The notes below the pieces were generated by a model. It was not told the origin of the DNA and did no database searches. It saw only the letters and a list, made by a program, of their open reading frames with translations. Positions 1 through 4,464 of a stretch of DNA of 5,207 nucleotides are shown here, piece after piece. Each line of letters starts with the position of its first letter. Position 1 is the stretch's first letter. The stretch lies in NCBI GenBank assembly GCA_944372595.1, contig CALVZT010000055.1, forward strand, positions 1 through 5,207. Direction: 5' to 3'. Position numbers and translations under genes: made by a program. This DNA comes from an uncultured Clostridia bacterium (GTDB lineage Bacteria > Bacillota > Clostridia > Christensenellales > UBA1242).

Positions 1-1
1 A

Positions 2-77
2 TGGTCGGGGTGAAGAGACTCGAACTCCCGGCCCCATGGTCCCAAACCACGTGCGCTACCAACTGCGCTACACCCCG
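2..77 (-). tRNA. tRNA-Pro (anticodon UGG)
   Basis: The minus strand folds as a full 76-nt cloverleaf with encoded CCA. The 7-bp acceptor stem pairs CGGGGTG (71-77) with CACCCCG (6-12). The D-arm is GCGC-AGTTGGTA-GCGC, the anticodon arm is CGTGG-TTTGGGA-CCATG, and the T-arm is GGGAG-TTCGAGT-CTCTT. Loop position 33 is T and positions 34-36 read TGG, which gives proline. The discriminator is A and CCA lies at 2-4. It has its own promoter upstream (98-126). Any gene further downstream lies beyond the left edge of the window. Confidence 0.97.
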
Positions 78-84
78 ATGTCGC

Positions 85-128
85 TGTTGACTTTGTTATG
101 ATACAATAAATTATATTTGTTGTCAACA
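85..128. repeat. Inverted repeat spanning the tRNA-Pro promoter
   Basis: TGTTGAC at 85-91 is the exact reverse complement of GTCAACA at 122-128. One arm covers the -35 box and the other the likely transcription start, with the -10 box between them. The -35 arm is also the middle of a smaller near-palindrome, TTGTTG-T-CAACAA (117-129), and TTGT/ACAA (93-96, 103-106) flank the -10 box. Seven-base arms in AT-rich DNA could be chance, so an operator role is only inferred. Confidence 0.3.
98..126 (-). promoter_or_regulatory. Sigma-A-type promoter of tRNA-Pro
   Basis: On the minus strand a perfect -35 box TTGACA (121-126) is followed by a 17-nt spacer and the -10 box TATCAT (98-103). The expected transcription start is near 91, leaving a leader of about 14 nt before the mature tRNA end at 77. 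The -35 match, the spacing and the position directly before a tRNA make this a confident call. Confidence 0.85.
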
Positions 129-240
129 ATTTTATATAAAATTTTATAAAAAAAATAATAATTTTAATGAAAAAAATCAAGGTAATTTTTTATTCAATTA
201 TACCAATTATGCTCCAAATTAATTGATAAAGTATAATTAC

Positions 241-273
241 AAAAAAAATGTGCCAAAGTTATTTCTTGGCACA
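241..273 (-). terminator. Intrinsic terminator of the four-gene operon
   Basis: On the minus strand TGTGCCAA (266-273) pairs perfectly with TTGGCACA (249-256) across a 9-nt loop and is followed by eight T residues (248-241). It lies 32 nt past the stop codon of the last gene, so it closes the operon and separates it from the tRNA-Pro promoter. Confidence 0.92.
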
Positions 274-305
274 AAATTAATAAATTTCTTTATATAAATT
301 GGGTA

Positions 306-1361
306 TTATATGTTTAATCTAAATTTATTAGCAGGCATCTTTTCGGTAGTATAATAACCACTTGGAGCTGCAATAACATCAGGTATTCTATTAACAATAG
401 TTGCACATGTCAATTCAACTGTTGCTGGGCGATTTACAATAATTTGCGTATTTGGTTCTCCAACGACAGTCCAATTGTTGCAATCGAATTCGTCTTTTGA
501 ATATACTTTTCCAATACATTCACTTTCAATGGTAATTCCTTCTTTTGTTTCAGTAGTTACTACCGCACTCATTCCTGTTGCATAACCTTTTGGAATTTCC
601 ATTTTTAATGTAGAACTTTTAATTTTTGTTTTTGCAATTTGAGGTACACATTTTTGAGTTTGATTTTTAATAGTCAAGCCCAATTGTGAACATAACCATC
701 CGTTAACATTCCACATATAACTTGGCATAAAATTACCAGCATTAATAAGTTTTTCTCTCTTTTTTTGAGATATATTATCAGCAGAGGCAACCTGTTTGTC
801 AAACTCATCAAGGCTTAGTCCAGCACCATGGGCTTTTGCTAATGCAATACCATAATCTTCTACATTATAACTACTACTACCAACTATTTTAATAATTTTT
901 TGGGTAGCTCCTGCCAAAATTGTAATTAAATTACCCCAGAAAACATCTTGATAACCAGAACCACAAATAGTACATTTATTTTGCTTTGCCAATTTATCAA
1001 TTTCATTAAAGATTGTTGGATTACTATTTTGAGGATAGAATGCTTCTTCGCATGTAGTGATGGCATTAACACCATTTTTGGCACAAATTAATAAAGCATC
1101 GTGAACATCAGCAATTAAACTCATTGTTGTAACTATAACGATATCAACTTTATGAGTTTTTAAGAACTCATCAAAACTTTTTGCGTCTTGAACTTTTACT
1201 TTTTGTTCTTTTCCACCAATAATAGATGAAATATCTTTGCCAATGATTGATTCATTGATATCAAATGCTCCGACAATCTTTCCCCCTTTTTCTAAAACGT
1301 AGCGCATAGTAAATACGCTCATCTTGCCACATCCATATTGTACAACATTTACCTTTTTCAT
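306..1361 (-). CDS. ord: 2,4-diaminopentanoate dehydrogenase-like oxidoreductase (DapB-like fold)
   Basis: 351 aa, close to the family's usual length of about 350. It starts at ATG with SD AGGGGA about 6 nt upstream. The N-terminus is a Rossmann fold with VVQYGCGKM (residues 6-14), a dinucleotide-binding loop. Asp34 ends the second strand, which suggests preference for NAD(H). The segments TTCEEAFYP (102-110), GSGYQDVFWGN (134-144) and SSYNVEDYGIALAKAHGAG (starting near 162) resemble what I recall of clostridial Ord proteins. Family role: (2R,4S)-2,4-diaminopentanoate is oxidatively deaminated to 2-amino-4-oxopentanoate with release of ammonia, in ornithine fermentation. The product is soluble and cytoplasmic, with no signal peptide. 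It is the last gene of the operon, 53 nt after the SDR gene and just before the terminator. None of the partner genes of that pathway (oraS/oraE, ortA/ortB, ornithine racemase) is in the window, so the real substrate could be another amino or keto acid. The family call is fairly firm, the exact substrate is not. Confidence 0.72.
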   Translation of the reverse strand: MKKVNVVQYGCGKMSVFTMRYVLEKGGKIVGAFDINESIIGKDISSIIGGKEQKVKVQDAKSFDEFLKTHKVDIVIVTTMSLIADVHDALLICAKNGVNAITTCEEAFYPQNSNPTIFNEIDKLAKQNKCTICGSGYQDVFWGNLITILAGATQKIIKIVGSSSYNVEDYGIALAKAHGAGLSLDEFDKQVASADNISQKKREKLINAGNFMPSYMWNVNGWLCSQLGLTIKNQTQKCVPQIAKTKIKSSTLKMEIPKGYATGMSAVVTTETKEGITIESECIGKVYSKDEFDCNNWTVVGEPNTQIIVNRPATVELTCATIVNRIPDVIAAPSGYYTTEKMPANKFRLNI

Positions 1362-1414
1362 ACTTTTCCCCTTTTATTTATTTTTTACAATTATAGTGTT
1401 TTTAAACATTTATA

Positions 1415-2146
1415 TTACATGCCGCCATCAATTCTATAAATTTCTCCGGTAATATAATCAGCTTTATCACTTCCAAGGAAATATATTAATTCAGCAATAT
1501 CTTTTGTATCACCAAACCTTGATTTTAATATTCCCTTACATTCTTCTTTTATAAATTCTTCAGGAAAATCTTTACACATATCCGTTTTAACCCAACCTGG
1601 AGCGACTGCATTTACATTTACGTAAGGCGCAAACTCCTTTGCCATAATACGTGTTAATAGATTAAGTCCAGCTTTGGATATGTCGTAATCAGCAGTTACA
1701 GGATCATAGCATTGAAAAGCATTATTAGATGACACATTAACTATTTTGCCGTATTTGTTTTTTATCATTGATGGTGCAATGTATTTACTTACCAAAAATG
1801 CACTTAATAAATTAACTCTAAATGTATTTTCAAAATCTTCAGCTGTTTTTTCAAAAAATTCTTTTGTCTCGCATATTCCAGCGTTGTTTACAAGAACATC
1901 AATTGTTTTAAATTTAGCAAATGCTTTTTTTACCATAGCAACAACATCTGCTTCTTTACTTACATCTGCTTGTATAGCAATGGCATCAACTTTAAATTTT
2001 GTTTGCAATTCTTTTTTAAGTTCTTCGGCCGCTTTTTTGCTTTTAACATAATTTATAACAACATTATATCCATTACGTGCAAAAACAATAGCAGTTTCTC
2101 TACCAATTCCTCTACTGGACCCCGTGATTAATACAGTCTTTGCCAT
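1415..2146 (-). CDS. SDR-family NAD(P)-dependent oxidoreductase (FabG-like)
   Basis: 243 aa, a typical classical short-chain dehydrogenase. Visible motifs: cofactor loop TGSSRGIG (8-15), Asp61 of the DV motif, NNAG (87-90), Asn112, and the catalytic Ser140, Tyr154 and Lys158 (YDISK). PGWVKTD (183-189) and the C-terminal TGEIYRIDGGM ending are also standard. Arg12 inside the glycine loop leans toward NADP(H). The family reduces 3-oxoacyl-ACPs or oxidises and reduces many sugars, alcohols and keto acids. FabG of fatty-acid synthesis is the closest familiar match, but no fab genes are nearby, so the substrate is open. The ATG overlaps the stop of the kinase gene by one base (TAATG). The SD AAGGAG (2157-2162) lies inside the end of the kinase gene, 10 nt from the start, so translation is probably coupled. 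Its operon partner downstream is the diaminopentanoate dehydrogenase homologue, which suggests a shared metabolic step. Confidence 0.88.
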   Translation of the reverse strand: MAKTVLITGSSRGIGRETAIVFARNGYNVVINYVKSKKAAEELKKELQTKFKVDAIAIQADVSKEADVVAMVKKAFAKFKTIDVLVNNAGICETKEFFEKTAEDFENTFRVNLLSAFLVSKYIAPSMIKNKYGKIVNVSSNNAFQCYDPVTADYDISKAGLNLLTRIMAKEFAPYVNVNAVAPGWVKTDMCKDFPEEFIKEECKGILKSRFGDTKDIAELIYFLGSDKADYITGEIYRIDGGM

Positions 2147-2865
2147 TATTTTTTATCTCCTTCACCATCGATATTAATTTGACATGTCAAATAATAAGAC
2201 TCTAAAACTAGTTTTAATATTTCATCTGAAATTCTATCTATGGACTTTATTTGATTATTTTCTACACATTCAATAGTGTCATAATAATATTTTTTTGCTA
2301 ATTTTAGGAATGCTTTTTCGGCACATCTTAAATGTTCTTCGGAAGATTCTTGTTGGTCAGGTTTTTCATCACGACCTTCTCTTAGAATTTTAGCAAACTC
2401 ATAAGGCATATATAAAAATATCCTCATATCTGGTCTTGGTAATTCCAAAAAATCATATTCCAGCCTGTCTAACCAGTTAAACATTTCGTTTTGTTCAATC
2501 TCGTCTTTTATCTTACCCGCCTGGTGAGCCATATTACTTTCGACATATCTATCTAAAATTACATTCACACCTTTATTGAGTTGTTCCTCAATTTTCCCAA
2601 TATTGTATTTTCTATCGGCAGTATAATACAGTGCTGCAACTTTAGGATCAACGTTTGCTGCTCCCTCTGGAAAATACCCTTCACAGATGTAAGATTTACC
2701 CAAATATGGTCCGCCAACAATTTTGCCAGTTGGAGTATCATACATAGGAAATTGCATTTTAACAGTTTTTACGCCCATTTGATTTAATGCATTGTACAAC
2801 CTATTAGATTGAGTTTCTTTTCCTGAACAATCAGTTCCTTCAATTACTATTAATTTACCACGCAT
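2146..2865 (-). CDS. tmk: Thymidylate kinase-like P-loop nucleotide kinase
   Basis: 239 aa, slightly longer than typical dTMP kinases (about 205-215). The order of motifs is that of the family: P-loop IEGTDCSGKETQ (8-19), FPMYDTPTG (39-47) in the dTMP-binding region, YTADR (81-85), LDRYVESN (104-111), the LPRPD strand (142-146), and an arginine-rich lid REGRDEKPD (162-170). Family role: phosphorylation of dTMP to dTDP with ATP in the cytoplasm. Glu17 sits where Walker A normally has Ser/Thr (GK[ST]). Thr18 follows and may take over magnesium binding. The insertion near residues 52-75 and a longer C-terminus make this a divergent branch, so another (deoxy)nucleoside monophosphate could be the substrate. 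Its SD, AGGTGA (2870-2875), contains the TGA stop of the upstream zinc-ribbon gene, and its own stop overlaps the SDR start. Whether it is the cell's only tmk cannot be told from here. Confidence 0.82.
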   Translation of the reverse strand: MRGKLIVIEGTDCSGKETQSNRLYNALNQMGVKTVKMQFPMYDTPTGKIVGGPYLGKSYICEGYFPEGAANVDPKVAALYYTADRKYNIGKIEEQLNKGVNVILDRYVESNMAHQAGKIKDEIEQNEMFNWLDRLEYDFLELPRPDMRIFLYMPYEFAKILREGRDEKPDQQESSEEHLRCAEKAFLKLAKKYYYDTIECVENNQIKSIDRISDEILKLVLESYYLTCQINIDGEGDKK

Positions 2866-2869
2866 ATCT

Positions 2870-2876
2870 TCACCTC
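2870..2876 (-). promoter_or_regulatory. Ribosome binding site of the kinase gene, sharing bases with the upstream stop codon
   Basis: The minus strand reads CGAGGTGAAGATATG. GAGGTGA is the SD, about 5 nt before the kinase ATG (2863-2865). Its TGA (2870-2872) is the stop codon of the zinc-ribbon gene. A ribosome ending the first gene therefore sits on the initiation site of the second, which fixes the kinase start and predicts coupled translation. Confidence 0.8.
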
Positions 2877-3331
2877 GAAAATGGATACAAAAAATATATT
2901 AATAAAATTATAATAGCAATAACTTGCAAAATTAAAAAAATTATGGAAGTAACTCTATAACTTAAGTTGAACGAACGAATACTAAATATATTACAAAAAA
3001 TGTTACTTATTGCAAAAGTTATATAAGGAATTAAAGCCCAAGATATATAAGGAAACAAAACAACAATCATTAACGGGCCTTCTCCATCAATTTCAAAATT
3101 ATTAATAGCTTTGGGAGCAAGAATGAATATTAATGAGAAGAATACAATACTTACTACAAAAAAAGCCAATCCCAAATAAAATGTTAATGAATACTCTTGC
3201 CTATTTTCATATAATTCATAAACAGTATTATTTTTTTCTTCAATATTTGACGTATCATCAACTTTGGCGCCACAAACTGGACATACTCTTAATTTTTGTC
3301 TAATTGTTTTTCCACACTCACTACATCTCAT
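2870..3331 (-). CDS. Zinc-ribbon membrane protein of unknown function
   Basis: 153 aa; I do not recognise a named family. The N-terminus has a compact zinc ribbon, CSEC (3-6) and CPVC (17-20), the common CxxC-x10-CxxC layout, so it probably binds one zinc ion. A polar linker (about 22-48) leads to a membrane domain with hydrophobic stretches at about 49-72, 87-116 and 127-149, giving probably three helices (the middle one is long and might be two). There is no cleavable signal peptide, so the ribbon is likely cytoplasmic. It starts at ATG with SD AAGGAG (3343-3348), 11 nt upstream. It is the first gene of the operon, about 48 nt after the predicted transcription start, and its stop lies within the SD of the kinase gene. 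Such small zinc-ribbon membrane proteins are common in Firmicutes and mostly uncharacterised. A scaffold or sensor role is possible but nothing here shows it. Confidence 0.75.
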   Translation of the reverse strand: MRCSECGKTIRQKLRVCPVCGAKVDDTSNIEEKNNTVYELYENRQEYSLTFYLGLAFFVVSIVFFSLIFILAPKAINNFEIDGEGPLMIVVLFPYISWALIPYITFAISNIFCNIFSIRSFNLSYRVTSIIFLILQVIAIIILLIYFLYPFSR

Positions 3332-3385
3332 ACGAAATTTATCTCCTTAGACATGAATTAAGTATTTTTTAATTTCATCAAGTTA

Positions 3386-3414
3386 AGTATATTTTGTATA
3401 TTTTTTTTTGTCAA
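3386..3414 (-). promoter_or_regulatory. Sigma-A-type promoter of the four-gene operon
   Basis: The minus strand has a perfect -35 TTGACA (3409-3414), a 17-nt A/T spacer that begins with an A-tract, and the -10 TATACT (3386-3391). Transcription should start near 3379, giving a leader of about 48 nt before the zinc-ribbon ATG at 3331. TACTTAA occurs twice at the start of this leader, but no stable hairpin is evident. Confidence 0.85.
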
Positions 3415-3452
3415 ATCAATAATAATAAAAATATTCATTTATTCAAGTTGAA

Positions 3453-3482
3453 TAAAAAACGACCTCCTATAACAGAGATCGT
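3453..3482 (-). terminator. Intrinsic terminator of rpmB
   Basis: On the minus strand ACGATCTC (3475-3482) pairs with GAGGTCGT (3459-3466), eight pairs including one G-U, with an 8-nt loop. Six T residues follow (3454-3459; the first T is also the last paired base). It lies 22 nt past the rpmB stop and ahead of the next promoter, so L28 is a separate transcription unit from the operon downstream. Confidence 0.9.
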
Positions 3483-3504
3483 CAAGATGTTTTATTATTT
3501 AAAA

Positions 3505-3702
3505 TTATGCTCTTACTATGTCTTTAGATTTTAAGCATTTTGTGCAGATGTTCTTTTTAGTTGGTACCCCATCAACCATAATAGTAACTTTTTGAACATT
3601 TGAATGTTGAGTTGTTAATGTCCTCTTAGTTAATTGTGAACTTCTATAACTAAGTTTGCTTGCTCTATGATTACATTTTCCACATATCTCACATTTAGCC
3701 AT
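3505..3702 (-). CDS. rpmB: 50S ribosomal protein L28 (bL28)
   Basis: 65 aa, a component of the large ribosomal subunit. It begins MAKCEICGK and ends CTKCLKSKDIVRA, the conserved ends of the family, with the central NVQKVTIMVDGVPTKK. CEIC (4-7) and CTKC (53-56) form the zinc-binding pair of the cysteine-containing form of L28; an extra Cys10 is present. The ATG at 3702 is chosen because AAAGGAG (3711-3717) sits 8 nt upstream and the protein then starts exactly as homologues do. A TTG 30 bases upstream is in frame but would translate through the SD. The gene stands alone, with its own promoter (3757-3784) and terminator (3453-3482). A short hairpin precedes the SD in the leader. Confidence 0.96.
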   Translation of the reverse strand: MAKCEICGKCNHRASKLSYRSSQLTKRTLTTQHSNVQKVTIMVDGVPTKKNICTKCLKSKDIVRA

Positions 3703-3710
3703 ATTGATGT

Positions 3711-3717
3711 CTCCTTT
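3711..3717 (-). promoter_or_regulatory. Ribosome binding site that fixes the rpmB start
   Basis: AAAGGAG on the minus strand lies 8 nt before the ATG at 3702. It rules out the in-frame TTG at 3732, which is upstream of this SD and has none of its own. Confidence 0.85.
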
Positions 3718-3723
3718 CTCATA

Positions 3724-3736
3724 GTCGTTCAACGAC
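3724..3736 (-). repeat. Short hairpin in the rpmB leader
   Basis: The minus strand reads GTCGT-TGA-ACGAC, a perfect 5-bp stem with a 3-nt loop, in the predicted 5' untranslated region and 6 nt upstream of the SD. It has no T-run, so it is not a terminator. It could be a translational or stability element; no known ribosomal-protein leader class is recognised. Confidence 0.4.
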
Positions 3737-3756
3737 CAAAATCAAATACTTTATTA

Positions 3757-3784
3757 AGTATATCAATAATAAATAATTTGTCAA
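3757..3784 (-). promoter_or_regulatory. Sigma-A-type promoter of rpmB
   Basis: Minus-strand -35 TTGACA (3779-3784), a 16-nt spacer, and -10 TATACT (3757-3762). Expected start is near 3750, giving a leader of about 48 nt. The -35 box begins about 30 bp past the stop of the GNAT gene. The -10 hexamer is the same as in the four-gene operon promoter. Confidence 0.82.
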
Positions 3785-3813
3785 GTTTTTTTTAAATAAT
3801 AATAATTGAATTT

Positions 3814-4296
3814 TTATGCAGAAATTTTATAAATAAAAGGTATATATATAATACCAAAACTATTTATTTTCTCGCTACCAACCTGCTTAAAGCCTAATTT
3901 TTTAAATATATCAACAGCATAATGAGTAGATTCGGCGGACAATTTGTCAATTAGAATTTGTTCAGTATTTAAATATGTAAATAACGAATTTAATAATTTT
4001 CTACCAATGCCCTTATTTTGATATTCTTCCAAAACATAAAAATATTTAATTTTCCCTTCATTATTAAATGAAATAAATCCGATCAAGTTATTATTATCTA
4101 TGGCACCAAATGTAATGATTTTATTGTTTAAAAATTGTATTAACATATTTTTTATACTACAATTATTTAAAAAAGAAACAATCCCATCATAAAACTTTTT
4201 ATCCTGATAATATACAGATTCTTGTTTATCAAATACACTAATAGCAAGGTTGGACATTTTTTCTATCCAACTACTATTTAATCGAGTTATATGCAT
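3814..4296 (-). CDS. GNAT-family N-acetyltransferase
   Basis: 160 aa from the ATG at 4296, a normal length for a single GNAT domain. Motif A, the acetyl-CoA pyrophosphate loop, is YVLEEYQNKGIGRKLLNSL (87-105) with the Q-x-x-G-x-G signature at 93-98. Motif B with its helix and LGF end (SAESTHYAVDIFKKLGF, 120-136) follows. The family transfers an acetyl group from acetyl-CoA to an amine. The acceptor here is unknown: small molecule, peptide or protein N-terminus are all possible. No signal peptide or membrane segment is seen. The start is set by SD AGGGGTGA (4301-4308). A longer in-frame reading begins at 4356, but its first residues are translated tRNA-Thr sequence. The gene begins 21 nt after the tRNA-Thr CCA end with no promoter between, so it is probably made on the same transcript. 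No terminator hairpin is visible after its stop. Confidence 0.87.
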   Translation of the reverse strand: MHITRLNSSWIEKMSNLAISVFDKQESVYYQDKKFYDGIVSFLNNCSIKNMLIQFLNNKIITFGAIDNNNLIGFISFNNEGKIKYFYVLEEYQNKGIGRKLLNSLFTYLNTEQILIDKLSAESTHYAVDIFKKLGFKQVGSEKINSFGIIYIPFIYKISA

Positions 4297-4300
4297 GTTA

Positions 4301-4308
4301 TCACCCCT
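4301..4308 (-). promoter_or_regulatory. Ribosome binding site that fixes the GNAT start
   Basis: AGGGGTGA on the minus strand lies 4-7 nt before the ATG at 4296, depending on which bases pair with 16S rRNA. It falls in the short gap after tRNA-Thr and rejects the longer reading that would run into the tRNA. Confidence 0.75.
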
Positions 4309-4317
4309 ATAATATGT

Positions 4318-4393
4318 TGGAGCTGATGGTGGGACTCGAACCCACGACCTACGCATTACGAATGCATTGCTCTACCAACTGAGCCACATCAGC
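4318..4393 (-). tRNA. tRNA-Thr (anticodon CGU)
   Basis: The minus strand gives a complete 76-nt cloverleaf with encoded CCA (4318-4320). The acceptor GCTGATG (4387-4393) pairs with CATCAGC (4322-4328). The D-arm is GCTC-AGTTGGTA-GAGC, the anticodon arm is ATGCA-TTCGTAA-TGCGT (one T-G pair), and the T-arm is GTGGG-TTCGAGT-CCCAC. Loop bases 34-36 are CGT, reading threonine ACG codons. The discriminator is T. No strong promoter is visible in the 71 nt before it, so it may depend on transcription from the S1 gene. Confidence 0.97.
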
Positions 4394-4397
4394 ACAC

Positions 4398-4421
4398 AAT
4401 AGATGCTTGTCAGCATCTATT
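4398..4421. other. Perfect 10-bp hairpin directly before tRNA-Thr
   Basis: AATAGATGCT (4398-4407) and AGCATCTATT (4412-4421) are exact reverse complements around a 4-nt loop. The stem ends only 4 nt from the mature 5' end of tRNA-Thr. Read on the minus strand it is followed by TGTGTG rather than a T-run, so it is a poor terminator for the S1 gene. Read on the plus strand it is followed by TTATAAATTT, which is closer to a terminator, but no plus-strand gene is present. A processing or attenuation element is the alternative. Confidence 0.6.
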
Positions 4422-4464
4422 TTATAAATTTGTATATATATTCAGGAATATTAATATTTATGCA

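Noticed and set aside
197..205. Minus-strand extended -10 (TGGTATAAT) in the spacer beyond the operon terminator
   Set aside because: No -35 at a proper distance, and no gene begins there other than tRNA-Pro, which has its own better promoter.
1390..1395. TATAAT between the SDR gene and ord as a possible internal promoter
   Set aside because: The best -35 at 17 nt is GTAATA (3 of 6) and the region is very AT-rich; there is too little support for a separate promoter.
1746..2051. Plus-strand open frame opposite the SDR gene
   Set aside because: Antisense shadow of a gene with clear catalytic motifs; no SD or recognisable protein.
2581..2787. Plus-strand open frame opposite the kinase gene
   Set aside because: Antisense shadow without recognisable features.
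2870..2872. Possible Mycoplasma-type code in which TGA means Trp
   Set aside because: All tryptophans checked use TGG, and the zinc-ribbon gene's TGA sits exactly at an operon junction, so it is a true stop.
3328..3354. Eight-codon upstream frame (MSKEINFV) whose TGA overlaps the zinc-ribbon ATG as ATGA
   Set aside because: There is no SD before its ATG, and its codons 3-4 are the SD of the real gene; most likely chance.
3703..3732. TTG start giving a 75-aa L28
   Set aside because: It lies upstream of the real SD, has no SD of its own, and homologues begin at MAKCE.
4297..4356. Longer start for the GNAT gene adding about 20 residues that begin MRRSWVRVPPSAPT
   Set aside because: These residues are the translated 3' half of tRNA-Thr (T-arm and acceptor), a well-known annotation artefact. 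A proper SD and ATG exist at 4296.
4447..4458. 12-bp palindrome AATATTAATATT after the S1 gene
   Set aside because: Made only of A and T in a very AT-rich spacer; expected by chance and unstable as a hairpin.
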